A stretch of DNA of 38,020 nt from Segatella maculosa DSM 19339 = JCM 15638 (lineage in GTDB: Bacteria > Bacteroidota > Bacteroidia > Bacteroidales > Bacteroidaceae): NCBI RefSeq assembly GCF_000382385.1, contig NZ_KB908340.1, positions 1-38,020 of the forward strand. The letters are read 5' to 3'. This document shows, piece by piece, positions 9,112-16,884 of this stretch; position 1 is the stretch's first letter; each line of letters opens with the position of its first letter. Made by a program: the position numbers and the translations under genes. The notes below the pieces were generated by a model that was not told where the DNA came from, made no database searches, and saw only the letters and a list, made by a program, of their open reading frames with translations.

Positions 9112-9718
9112 ATGATAGAAAGTATTGAAAGTAAAATACTTATAAAATCAAAGAAATGCGGACGTGGCTCTGTGTTTTTTTGTAGGGGATTTTATTTCGT
9201 ATGGCAATCGAGATGCCGTTAATAAGGCTTTGGAGCGCCTCACGGAAAAAGGACTGATGATTAGGGTGGCACGTGGCATCTATTGCTACCCTAAAATAGA
9301 AAAGGTATATGGGCTTGGAGTGGTTCCTCCATCACTTGAAGATATTGCCAAAGCAATGGCAAAAAGGGATGGCGCAAGAATTGTCCCAACGGGGCTTTAT
9401 GCCCAATACCAATTAGGACTGACTCAACAGATACCGATGAACGTAGCTTACTTAACCGACGGTGTCTCACGTACCCTAAATCTTGGCGAGGGGAAAAACA
9501 TAAAATTCAAGCGTGCCTCTCCCAGATATTTTTCCATCCGTAGCCGGTTGGCCCTTCTCTTAACAACAGCCCTTAAAGACTGGAAAGTAGAGAATCTGAC
9601 AGATGAGCAGGTTGCTACCATTAAAATGAAGTTAAACGAAAATCCTCACCTTCAAATTGCCGACCTCAAACTGATGCCTTCAAAGGTAAGGGAATTTATA
9701 GTTGGTCTATATGAATAG
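9112..9718 (+). pseudogene. AbiEi-like antitoxin (DUF6088 family), frameshifted in a T7 run
   Basis: Resembles DUF6088/AbiEi-type antitoxins, the regulator half of AbiE (type IV) systems. Reading starts at the ATG at 9112 (MIESIESKILIKSKKCGRGS). It must jump frame at seven T residues (9175-9181) to continue as GDFISYGNRDAVNKALERL, the winged-helix DNA-binding part, and then the C-terminal antitoxin domain (IVPTGLYAQYQLGL, AYLTDG). One T fewer would restore the frame, so this is a mutation, a slippage or phase-variable site, or a sequencing error. Without the repair the first in-frame ATG after the run would cost the start of the HTH. The end overlaps the toxin start by 8 bp, as is typical of these pairs. 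Confidence 0.75.
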
Positions 9719-10510
9719 GTTTCTTGGATTATCCGACTCACAACGGAAAAGTGTCTATGAATCGGTTGCACATAAGGTAGGGTTGCCAAGAAATTGCGCA
9801 AGGCATCATCGCTTTTTGTTTTAGAGGAACTAACCCCTATGATTTGTGAAGAACTAAAAAGACAAGGCTTGCAGTCGTTTGTCACAGTTAATGCTCAACC
9901 CAATGGCGAAGGTGACGCCACCTATCCCGAGCCACGTCAGATTTATCTTCACTATAAATCAGTTTTTGACAAGGGGCTTACATATCTCCGCCCTGATATT
10001 GTATTGGAAGTGAGTGCACGTTCATTGCTTGAACCGACAGAATCAATACAAATTAAAAGTATTATTGGAGAGCATCTTCCGATTACACCATTGGCTGACA
10101 GTGCCATTCATACTGCTATTCCCGCAAAGACATTCCTTGAAAAGGCGTTCTTGCTTCACGAACTCTTCTCCATTCCCGGACACGGAATGATAGCAGAGCG
10201 CAAGAGCCGACATCTTTATGACCTTTACGTTATGATGAATAAAGATTTTGCAAAGAAAGCCATTGCAGATGATGCATTATGGGAATCTATTCGTCACCAT
10301 AGAGAAATTTATACTTCAGTGAAAGATGTGGATTATACTCCCGATGTACGCAAACGTCTCCAGATTGTCCCCCGGAAAGATATTCTTGAAGAATGGAAAT
10401 CAGACTATCAGGCAATGATGGAATCAATGATTTATGGGAAAAAACCTTCATTTGAAGAACTATTAGATGCACTATCCGAACTTCAAGAAAGGTTTAGGAT
10501 AAGCAAATAG
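9711..10510 (+). pseudogene. AbiEii-like nucleotidyltransferase toxin, core deleted
   Basis: An AbiEii/AbiGii-type toxin gene. The N-terminus (MNRFLGLSDSQRKSVYESVA, ATG at 9711) runs to about GLP and then switches frame to KKLRKASSLFVLEELTPMI. The latter matches the part of such toxins that normally follows the nucleotidyltransferase core. About 100 residues, including the GGTSLSK-like and DxD active-site segment expected in the family, are missing at about 9785. The C-terminal two thirds (9794-10510) is an open frame of 238 residues with family-like motifs (AIPAKTFLEKAFLLHELF, RKSRHLYDLYVMM). The toxin should therefore be inactive, which fits with loss of selection on the antitoxin frame. 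The 238-residue piece could still be made from the ATG at 9794. Confidence 0.75.
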
Positions 10511-10529
10511 TAAACAACACCAGTAATCT

Positions 10530-10572
10530 GTTAGATTTTGGCAATAACAAGCGTTATTTGCCAAAATCTAAC
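10530..10572. terminator. Inverted repeat between convergent genes, probable bidirectional terminator
   Basis: GTTAGATTTTGGCAA pairs with TTGCCAAAATCTAAC. After a one-base bulge TAAC pairs with GTTA around an AAGC loop, giving a stem of about 19 bp. It lies between the toxin remnant (plus strand) and the helicase stump (minus strand), where a two-way terminator would be expected. The T tract is poor. Confidence 0.5.
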
Positions 10573-10605
10573 GGGGAAAACTAAGAAATGACATTAAAGA
10601 TAATG

Positions 10606-12120
10606 TCACCATTTCGGTCTAAAACTCTGCGAATGTTTCTCCTCTTCTAAATCCTGAACAGAAAGGTTATCATTCCCTTTCCCGACAGAATGATTGTTGC
10701 CGGACAAGCCCTCTCCTTGTTTCATTTCTTCCTTTGCATCTTGTTCCTCTTCAGGAGGTGAAAGTGTTAAGGCAATCTTTCTATCCAGCTCCGCAGCCTC
10801 ACTTTTAAGTGCACGAAGCTCGTTCTCTTTCTTCCACGAACCGTTTGCAATGGTAATGTAAACATCCTTATTGGCTGCTACCTTTTCCATTTCCTTCTCA
10901 TGCGATTCTATCACCTTTGGAATACGCTCCAAGGCATTTATAAAGTTCTGACACGCGAGTTTAGGATCAGTTGCCAACTTTCCATTATTGTAAGTGTAGT
11001 AGATAGACTCCTGCCCTTTCACAAAGAAGCGGTTCACCGAGCAGTCGAACAAGTCCTTGGAAGTGCTCTCTGTCTTGACCATAATGGAAAAGCCGTAAAT
11101 CTCACCGATTTTGTTGTACTCGCCCTTGGTGCGAGCTTTTTCGTCTATTTCTTGTAAACGTGCAGCTATGACCTTGATGTCGGTACTGTCTTCCACACCT
11201 TTGATTGTCAGTTTATTGATAGGTGTACCTTCCTCATCACGTTCTACACGCTGCTCAAATAGAGCCAGGTCAGCCTGTGCCTCCTTGATTTTGTCTGTAT
11301 GGAAAGACACGGAACTGTCAATCTCTGCCAACTTGCCCGTTGCGGCATCACGCTCACGGAGAAAGTTCTTGCGCTCGGATTCCAAGGTGGTAATCTTCTT
11401 GTCCAGCCTTGCCTTCTCCAAAAGGTCGGTATTACCCGAAAGTACTGCTACATATTCTGAGAAGTTCATGCCGCTGTCCTCATCCATCGAACCCTCATCG
11501 ATGGTACGACTACCAAGCGTGTTTGTTTTTAGCTGATTAATGAAGAGCTGCTTGTTATGCAGCAGGTTAAACTTGTAGCTATCCAAGGAACGTTCCACGG
11601 CATAGATAATCACATCGACCTTGTTGTCCGCAAATTCCTTGGCGATAAGGTTTCCCTTGCGCACGGCACGCCCGTTGCGCTGCTCCAAGTCCGATGGTCG
11701 CCAGGGCGTGTCCAAATGATGGACAGCCACGGCACGTTGCTGTGCGTTCACACCAGTGCCCAACATGGATGTAGAGCCGAAAATAATACGAATATCTCCA
11801 CGGTTCATCGCATCTACCATTGCCTTCTTAGCCTTCTCGTTTTTACATTCCTGAATGAAGCGTATCTCATAGGACGGGATATGGTAGTCTTCCACCAGCT
11901 TTCGCTTGATTTCCGAATAGATGTTGAACTCTCCGCCAGGCTTGTAAGTTCCCAAGTCCGAAAATACGAACTGCGTTCCTTTCTGTGCATCGTACTTTTG
12001 GTAATAGTCATTGAGCATCTTGGCACAATGGCTTGCCTTGTTGTCGATATGATCTGAGTATCCATTTTCATCTATCATGCGTAGGTCAAGGCTCATCTTG
12101 CGGGCATAATCAGTAGCTAA
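10606..12120 (-). pseudogene. C-terminal stump of conjugative-transposon SNF2-like helicase/methylase protein
   Basis: The longest frame (12096-10606, 496 residues) is the C-terminal part of the very large SNF2-helicase / N6-DNA-methylase protein carried by Bacteroidetes conjugative transposons. Helicase C motifs are visible: IIFGSTSMLGTGVNAQQRA, then DTPWRPSDLEQRNGRAVRKG (motif VI with its arginines). They are followed by a coiled-coil tail. Family-like sequence continues nine codons upstream of the Met (FLATDYARK) and stops dead at TAA at about 12124, so homology is cut at about 12120. The helicase N-terminal ATP-binding half and any methylase domain are absent. It is a dead end of an older element, broken where the integrase module starts. 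Confidence 0.82.
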
Positions 12121-12126
12121 GAATTA

Positions 12127-12143
12127 AGGGAAACAGAGGGAAA
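12127..12143. repeat. 17-bp repeat, left copy of an inverted pair
   Basis: AGGGAAACAGAGGGAAA lies just outside the break in the helicase gene. Its reverse complement is at 15971-15987. The pair frames the two integrase genes and the DUF1896 gene. It could be integrase arm-type binding sites or element ends; neither is proven. Confidence 0.6.
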
Positions 12144-12245
12144 TACAGGGAATGTAACTATTTGAAATATCATTATTTAGCTTTTTCTTACTATTTTTGG
12201 GGTAAGCGAAAACGAGCATCAAACGGCAGGAGTTCCGTTACCAAA

Positions 12246-12283
12246 TCGTAACCCATCAAGGGAAAAGCAAAAAGGGGTTACGA
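12246..12283. repeat. 9-bp inverted repeat upstream of integrase 1
   Basis: TCGTAACCC (12246-12254) pairs with GGGTTACGA (12275-12283). The 287-bp gap between the helicase stump and the integrase start also holds the 17-bp repeat at 12127 and the hairpin ACGG...CCGT at about 12223-12238. These are plausible recombinase or excisionase binding sites. No gene is seen here; the frame open back to 12285 is read as upstream non-coding DNA. Confidence 0.4.
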
Positions 12284-12365
12284 ATTGAAGATAAACAACT
12301 GTTTCATAGGTTTTTATTCCTCATCTTTCATTTTTCTGCATCGCTCAGGAATACTTGTTCATCTG

Positions 12366-12373
12366 TACCTTTG
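12366..12373 (+). promoter_or_regulatory. Integrase promoter -7 box overlapping a GTAnnTTTGC core-like site
   Basis: TACCTTTG fits TAnnTTTG and lies 35 bp before the chosen ATG at 12408. With the flanking bases, 12365-12374 reads GTACCTTTGC, which also fits GTAnnTTTGC, the core recombination consensus known for CTnDOT. An inverted GTACCTTTGC occurs at 15482-15491. No convincing -33 box. Confidence 0.5.
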
Positions 12374-12407
12374 CAAGCAAAGGAAATTTAGAAAAAATGA
12401 CAAAAAA

Positions 12408-13628
12408 ATGAAGGAAAACAAACTGAAAGTATCGTTCTTCGTTCAGGCGAAACGAACCGACAAGAAAGGACTTGTGCCTGTTATCGGGCGCATCTCAGTA
12501 GGCAGAACCCATTCTGGCTTTTCTACCAAGTGCAAGACTCCGCTCACTCTTTGGGACAGTCGTAAGCAACGGCTCGTCGGCAAGAGTGCAATGGCGGTGT
12601 CTGTCAATCAGAAACTCGGTGAATGCACTGCACTCATCCATGCACGCTTTCACGAACTCAATGAAAGAGAAGAAACTTTTACCGCCACAAACGTGAGGGA
12701 TGCCTATCAGGGGCAAATTCACCGTCAATCCTTGCTCTTGGAGAGTTTCGGGGAGTATCTCACACAGACAAAGGAGCGCATAGGTATCGACCGAGCCTTG
12801 AAGACGTTCAAACTACGTACCTACCAGCTCTCCCTGCTCCGTAAGTATGTGCAGAAGAAGCACAAAGTAAGCGACATTCCACTCTCACAACTGGACAAGT
12901 CCTTTATCGAGGGCTTCGAGTATTATCTCACCATTGACCGAAAGCTGAAACGCAGCAGCATATCGAGTACCTTGTCTACTTTACAGACCATTGTCCGCAT
13001 GGCGGTAAAGAAAGGCGCACTGGACTTCTATCCTTTCTTTGGTTACAGCTATGAGCGCCCTAAGGGAGAGCCGAGAAGCATCACGCAAGACGAGCTACAA
13101 AAGATAATTGACTTGGAGATTGAGTGGGAGAACTACCGCATCGTCCGTGATTTGTTCATCTTTTCTTGCTTTTCAGGTTTGGCAATCTCCGATGTGCGCA
13201 ATCTTCGGGAGGAAAATATCGTCTTGGAAGAGGGCGAGATTTGCATCAAGGGCAGGCGGATGAAGACCAAGACCCCGTACCGTGTACAGGTGCTTCCTCC
13301 TGCTCTGGCAATCATGAATCGTTACAGAGGAATACGGGCGGGATTTATCTTTGATGTACCGACAGAGGACATTATCCACAATGGCATGCATCACATACAG
13401 AGAAACATCGGCATGGAAAGCCCGCTGACATTTCACATGGCCCGCCACACCTTTGCATCGCTCATCACGCTCTCGGCAGGTGTACCGATAGAGACGGTAA
13501 GCCGTATGCTCGGACACACCAATCTGCAGACAACACAGATATACGCTGCGGTTTCCTCCGAGAGAATCCATCGAGACATGCAGAAGGTACAGCAACGCAT
13601 ACAAGATACATTCACCTTAAAACTTTGA
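12408..13628 (+). CDS. Tyrosine recombinase (integrase) 1
   Basis: About 406 residues from the ATG at 12408 (MKENKLKVSFFVQAKR). Longer starts back to 12285 run through the promoter-like box and a hydrophobic, non-family N-terminus, so I reject them. Layout: N-terminal arm-binding domain (to about 100), SAM-like core-binding domain (about 110-215), catalytic domain. Catalytic features: HMARHTF (about residue 343, H-x-x-R), MLGHTN (H), and the tyrosine in TTQIYAAV (about 380). In box I the usual arginine is replaced: the text is CFSGLAISDV. IntDOT-type enzymes also lack that arginine. It leads an operon with a second integrase 4 bp downstream. Tandem integrases of this sort move Bacteroidetes mobilizable elements. 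Confidence 0.92.
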   Translation: MKENKLKVSFFVQAKRTDKKGLVPVIGRISVGRTHSGFSTKCKTPLTLWDSRKQRLVGKSAMAVSVNQKLGECTALIHARFHELNEREETFTATNVRDAYQGQIHRQSLLLESFGEYLTQTKERIGIDRALKTFKLRTYQLSLLRKYVQKKHKVSDIPLSQLDKSFIEGFEYYLTIDRKLKRSSISSTLSTLQTIVRMAVKKGALDFYPFFGYSYERPKGEPRSITQDELQKIIDLEIEWENYRIVRDLFIFSCFSGLAISDVRNLREENIVLEEGEICIKGRRMKTKTPYRVQVLPPALAIMNRYRGIRAGFIFDVPTEDIIHNGMHHIQRNIGMESPLTFHMARHTFASLITLSAGVPIETVSRMLGHTNLQTTQIYAAVSSERIHRDMQKVQQRIQDTFTLKL

Positions 13629-13632
13629 CATT

Positions 13633-14901
13633 ATGGCACGAAGCACATTCAAGACACTCTTTTATATCAACCGTTCCAAACAAAAGAAGAACGGCAAATG
13701 CCCGATTATGGGGCGTATCACCATAGACGGTGAACAGGTACAATACAGCACGGGAAAGGAAACCGCTCCCGATCTTTGGGACAGCCGTAAGGGACGATGC
13801 AAGAGCACAGGTGAAGAGGGCAAGGATATCAACCGCTATCTGCAAGCCAAAGAAGAACAGACACAAACCAAGTACCAAGAATTGGTATGGCAACGTGGCT
13901 ACATCACAGCCGAACTGCTGAAGCGTGAACTTTTGGAAGAGGACAAGCCCAAAGGTTTTCTTTTGGAGGAAGCCCGGCTCTTCATCGAGGATAAGCGTCC
14001 CTGTGTAGGAATAACGGTTGCCAAGCCGACCTTTGCCAACTACATTTATGCAGCGCAACTCATTGAGTCCTATCTGTGTGAGCGCTTAGGAATGGAGGAT
14101 ATTCGATACTCACAGTTGAATTATGGCTTTATTGAGGGGATGGACTTCTACCTCAAATCAGAACGCAACCTCTCCCTTGCCACCATTCAGATAGTGGTCA
14201 TCTTCCTGCGGAAGCTCATCGGTATCGGACAGCAGAAGAAATACATCCGCATCGACCCCTTTGTGGACTATAAGGCGGAACAGCCACACCGCACACGCAG
14301 GTATCTCACAACCGAGGAATTGCAGCGAGTATTACAAACCCCAATCATAGACAAGCAGTTTGAACGTGCAAGGCAACTCTTCCTATTCTGTGCTTTTACT
14401 GGTCTGGCTCGTGCGGATATGCAACGGCTCAAGCCGAAGCATATCATCTGTAATGCTGACGGCACGGAGGAAATCCGCATCAAAAGGCAGAAGACCGACG
14501 TGGAAGCCATCATTCCACTCTTACCTACTGCCAGGCAAATCCTTTCAATCTATATCAAGGACAAGAAAGCAGACGAGTTGATATTCCCCAATCTCACTAT
14601 AAGGAAGGCTTCCTTTGCCTGTGTGAACATCGGGCAGATATGCCGAATAGAGAAAGGATTGACTTTTCACATGGCTCGCCACACTTTTTCGACCACGATT
14701 TGCCTTTCCAACGGCATTTCAATGGAAACGCTCAGTAAGATGCTCGGACACAGCAATATCGGCACGACACAGATTTACGGAAAGATAACCGACCACAAGA
14801 TACAGGAGGATATGACCGCACTCTCTCATAGAGAGCATTCAGCCTTTGAGGATTACTGTGAGTCGATTGCAAGGCAGAGCGCAGTAAAGCAGCAAGCTTA
14901 A
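13633..14901 (+). CDS. Tyrosine recombinase (integrase) 2
   Basis: A 422-residue paralogue of integrase 1, starting 4 bp after it, so certainly in the same transcript. The N-terminus FKTLFYINRSKQKKNGKCPI is the arm-binding domain. The catalytic part has CAFTGLARADMQRL (box I again without a clean arginine at the usual place), HMARHTFSTTI (about residue 345), MLGHSNIGTTQIYGKI (His and nucleophilic Tyr near 380). The C-terminal tail is basic and polar. Two adjacent recombinases usually act together or on different arm sites; which one catalyses excision is not visible from sequence. Confidence 0.92.
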   Translation: MARSTFKTLFYINRSKQKKNGKCPIMGRITIDGEQVQYSTGKETAPDLWDSRKGRCKSTGEEGKDINRYLQAKEEQTQTKYQELVWQRGYITAELLKRELLEEDKPKGFLLEEARLFIEDKRPCVGITVAKPTFANYIYAAQLIESYLCERLGMEDIRYSQLNYGFIEGMDFYLKSERNLSLATIQIVVIFLRKLIGIGQQKKYIRIDPFVDYKAEQPHRTRRYLTTEELQRVLQTPIIDKQFERARQLFLFCAFTGLARADMQRLKPKHIICNADGTEEIRIKRQKTDVEAIIPLLPTARQILSIYIKDKKADELIFPNLTIRKASFACVNIGQICRIEKGLTFHMARHTFSTTICLSNGISMETLSKMLGHSNIGTTQIYGKITDHKIQEDMTALSHREHSAFEDYCESIARQSAVKQQA

Positions 14902-14953
14902 AAAGAAAGTAATTACCAAGCATTTATTATTCACGATTGAAAACCAAACGATT

Positions 14954-15433
14954 ATGAAACAGAATAACAAGAATAAACTTTCCTACTTTCAGTTGAAGTT
15001 AAGAAGTTATCTCAATGAGCATCATCCTGAGAGATTGCAAGATATGGAATTTATCACCGCACGGGCAGATATGGCACTTACCGCTTACTGTAATGCGGTG
15101 GCGCAGGGCTTCACACACCTCGAAGCGGAGAGTATGGCAAGCGAGACCTTGTATCAAGGCTTACACTTCTCTAAGTACGACATGCTTGTATCTGTCTTGG
15201 AAAACGAATTTGAAAGGGAACTGCCTGCTCCGCTCCCCGAGAAACTCGCGCCCATATTGTTGTCGAATAAGGCAGTTCAAGCCATATTCGACAAGTTCGG
15301 TTTGACGGACATATTTGTCGCAAGCGAACAATACGACCGTCTTTACACCGAACTCGCAGGCACGATAGTGTTGCTCATCGAGAGCAATAAGCTGCCAACG
15401 GTCAGACAGGCGGAGGGAGCAAGTCCGAAGTAG
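14954..15433 (+). CDS. DUF1896 family protein
   Basis: A 159-residue protein beginning MKQNNKNKLSYFQLKLRSYL. It matches the DUF1896 pattern: a helical N-terminus with SYFQLKLRSYLNEHHPE, a central ADMALTAYCNAVAQGFTHLEA segment, and a helical C-terminus. These proteins are found almost only in Bacteroidetes conjugative and mobilizable elements, and their biochemical role is unknown. Only 52 bp separate it from integrase 2, and a terminator-like hairpin follows at 15523, so int1-int2-DUF1896 look like one operon. Confidence 0.82.
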   Translation: MKQNNKNKLSYFQLKLRSYLNEHHPERLQDMEFITARADMALTAYCNAVAQGFTHLEAESMASETLYQGLHFSKYDMLVSVLENEFERELPAPLPEKLAPILLSNKAVQAIFDKFGLTDIFVASEQYDRLYTELAGTIVLLIESNKLPTVRQAEGASPK

Positions 15434-15492
15434 TTGTAAGCAAAGGCGCACACAAAGTCCCTGATGCCGTTTTCTTATCGTGCAAAGGTACA

Positions 15493-15643
15493 ACGGCAGC
15501 CAATCTGCCCTGCAAGGTCAAGTCCTGCGGATGGAGAGAAGAATCTCCACCGTAGGATTTTTCTTTTTCAAGTCGGTACTGCCATCCTCAATATCCGTGC
15601 GGTCGTATTCATCTCTCCCAACCTTGCAGGGCAGGACTGCCGT
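15493..15643. repeat. Long interrupted inverted repeat downstream of DUF1896
   Basis: Left arm 15493-15518 contains ACGGCAG and CTGCCCTGCAAGGT. Right arm 15621-15643 contains the exact complements ACCTTGCAGGGCAG and CTGCCGT. The loop of about 100 nt holds the terminator hairpin at 15523. In a plus-strand transcript it would form a two-storey structure. Alternatives are a recombination or transfer site. No protein-coding frame in the region looks real. Confidence 0.55.
15523..15566 (+). terminator. Rho-independent terminator after the integrase operon
   Basis: The stem TCCT-CGG-TGGAGA pairs with TCTCCA-CCG-AGGA around a GAAGAA loop, with two small bulges, and is followed by TTTTTCTTTTTC. It lies about 90 bp after the DUF1896 stop, in the orientation that would end the int1-int2-DUF1896 transcript. 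Confidence 0.65.
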
Positions 15644-15812
15644 AGAGAGTATAGGCACGACAAGAATACGGCATACTCAGGCTCTTTGGACGCAAGCAAT
15701 AAAACAAATATTCTACCTGTCAACCGCACGGACGATTTATCAATCTCTCTGTTGTTCGATAGAGAATGCTTACATTCGCTCAAACGGTCTATCGTTCGGA
15801 CAATCTATTTCA

Positions 15813-15854
15813 CGAACAATAGAACGTTCGATATATCGAATAATCGAATGTTCG
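15813..15854. promoter_or_regulatory. 42-bp nested dyad with TTCGATATATCGAA centre
   Basis: The outer arms CGAACA / TGTTCG enclose a perfect 14-bp palindrome TTCGATATATCGAA (15827-15840). Further GTTCGATAG / CTATCGTTCG motifs lie at 15754-15799, so the stretch 15750-15857 is a cluster of ATCGAAC-type sites in both directions. The 670 bp between DUF1896 and the HTH genes otherwise hold no convincing gene. It is likely an operator or excisionase/origin site for the HTH proteins encoded downstream. Confidence 0.55.
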
Positions 15855-15970
15855 AGAGTTAGTTGCTTCCATATTCGTTGATATGAAACGAACCGGCACC
15901 TCTTCTCATTACCGCAATCATTTATATCTCCCCATTGTTTTTGTCTTTTACACATCACGTTTTCCTTTGC

Positions 15971-15987
15971 TTTCCCTCTGTTTCCCT
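15971..15987. repeat. 17-bp repeat, right copy of an inverted pair
   Basis: TTTCCCTCTGTTTCCCT is the exact reverse complement of 12127-12143. It is embedded in a pyrimidine-rich stretch (15950-16030) that precedes the promoter of the HTH genes. Confidence 0.6.
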
Positions 15988-16025
15988 GCTTTTCTCCGTT
16001 CCTTTTTTCTATGCTTTCCTGCACT

Positions 16026-16033
16026 TATCTTTG
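16026..16033 (+). promoter_or_regulatory. Promoter -7 box (TATCTTTG) for the HTH genes
   Basis: An excellent TAnnTTTG match, with T-rich sequence about 20 bp upstream as -33 region, 72 bp before the first HTH gene. It would drive 16105-16707 and probably the mobilization genes. Confidence 0.65.
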
Positions 16034-16104
16034 CACACGACAATAGCGGCAACAGACTGTATATGAGTTTGTTTGCCGAGTAACAACAACGTAATCAAAA
16101 CAAA

Positions 16105-16383
16105 ATGAATGCAATGAAACTTATCATCATCGACCGCAAGGCATGGGATCGGCACTGCTCCGACTTTGCCAACTTTATCCATCGTATCGAACAACTTATC
16201 GGCAATCCGCCAGAAAAAGACGAATGGCTCGACAATGAAGCCATATGCCGCAGGCTCGGCATCAGCAAGCGCACCCTGCAATCCTATCGGGACACGGGAA
16301 AGATACCCTTCTCTATCATTGGGCATAAATGCTATTATAAGGAAAGCGACATCACGGAGTTACTGAATACAAACAATGAATGA
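16105..16383 (+). CDS. Excisionase-type HTH protein A
   Basis: A 92-residue protein with a helical N-terminus (RHCSDFANFIHRIEQLI) and a C-terminal MerR/excisionase-class HTH with wing: NEAICRRLGISKRTLQSYRD, then GKIPFSIIGHKCYYKESDI. Paired small HTH proteins of this type are a fixed feature of Bacteroidetes conjugative and mobilizable elements and regulate excision and transfer. Start at 16105 or at the Met at 16114; the sequence does not decide. It is 18 bp ahead of a second protein of the same type. Confidence 0.85.
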   Translation: MNAMKLIIIDRKAWDRHCSDFANFIHRIEQLIGNPPEKDEWLDNEAICRRLGISKRTLQSYRDTGKIPFSIIGHKCYYKESDITELLNTNNE

Positions 16384-16401
16384 ACTAAAACAATGTGAAT
16401 T

Positions 16402-16707
16402 ATGGCAGAGAACGAAATTATTACACAGCAAGACCCTCAGATGCAGATGTTTGCACAGTTAATGGAGGGCATATTAAAGAAACTGGAGCGTTATTGCACA
16501 ACTGCCCGCCCGATGTTGGGTGGAGAAGTTTACCTCACAGGAGAGGAAGTTTGCAGTCTGTTACGTCTGAGCACCCGCACACTTCAGGACTATCGGGACA
16601 ACGAAACGATAGCCTACTGCAAAATCGGAGGCAAGATACTTTATAGGCAGAGTGACATACAAGCTATGCTCGAAAGGCACTATTACCCCATACCCAAGAA
16701 GTCATGA
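16402..16707 (+). CDS. Excisionase-type HTH protein B
   Basis: A 101-residue relative of the preceding gene. It has an N-terminal amphipathic helix (MFAQLMEGILKKLERYCTT), then the HTH TGEEVCSLLRLSTRTLQDYRD and wing ETIAYCKIGGKILYRQSDI. The stop codon TGA overlaps the ATG of the micro-ORF at 16704 (ATGA). Likely a DNA-binding accessory factor for the integrases or the transfer genes; the partner DNA site may be the dyad at 15813. Confidence 0.85.
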   Translation: MAENEIITQQDPQMQMFAQLMEGILKKLERYCTTARPMLGGEVYLTGEEVCSLLRLSTRTLQDYRDNETIAYCKIGGKILYRQSDIQAMLERHYYPIPKKS

Positions 16708-16865
16708 CGACCATAGAAGAGAGAGATGAGTGCAATAACCAGCAAGGACCTATCTGTTCCTTTCTTAATATTGGCAAGGTGTGTCTTTGTAACACAAACC
16801 GCCGTTTGTACCACAAAGACCCTTGCCCCAAATGGGGAATTGAATCACTCCGAAGTCGTGATTAG
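16704..16865 (+). CDS. Cys-rich 53-residue micro-ORF
   Basis: The ATGA overlap with the HTH gene gives a 53-codon frame, MTTIEERDECNNQQ..., with five cysteines (C10, C18, C27, C29, C41) in a spacing that could bind zinc (C-x7-C-x8-C-x-C, then DPCPKWG). It ends at TAG 16863, 19 bp before the ATG of the MobC-like gene. I do not recognise the family. The alternative frame from 16726 used by a longer MobC start has a non-family N-terminus. The same DNA also forms strong dyads, so this could be non-coding oriT DNA. Confidence 0.45.
   Translation: MTTIEERDECNNQQGPICSFLNIGKVCLCNTNRRLYHKDPCPKWGIESLRSRD
16783..16837. other. Candidate oriT / relaxosome dyads
   Basis: GTCTTTGTAACACAAAC (16783-16799) and GTTTGTACCACAAAGAC (16804-16820) form an imperfect inverted repeat with a 4-nt loop. 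CCCCA / TGGGG follows at 16826-16837. Adjacent inverted repeats directly before a MobC-like gene are the usual look of a transfer origin. The block ACAAAC-n-GTTTGT recurs upstream of the relaxase at 25298-25310. Confidence 0.45.
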
Positions 16866-16884
16866 AAGAACAAAACAAGAGTAT

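Noticed and set aside
12285..12407. N-terminal extension of integrase 1
   Set aside because: It crosses the promoter-like box at 12366 and has no resemblance to integrase N-termini; the ATG at 12408 gives the usual length.
15464..15881. Two overlapping frames of about 130 codons after DUF1896
   Set aside because: They run over the inverted repeat, terminator and dyad cluster; composition is random and they resemble no family.
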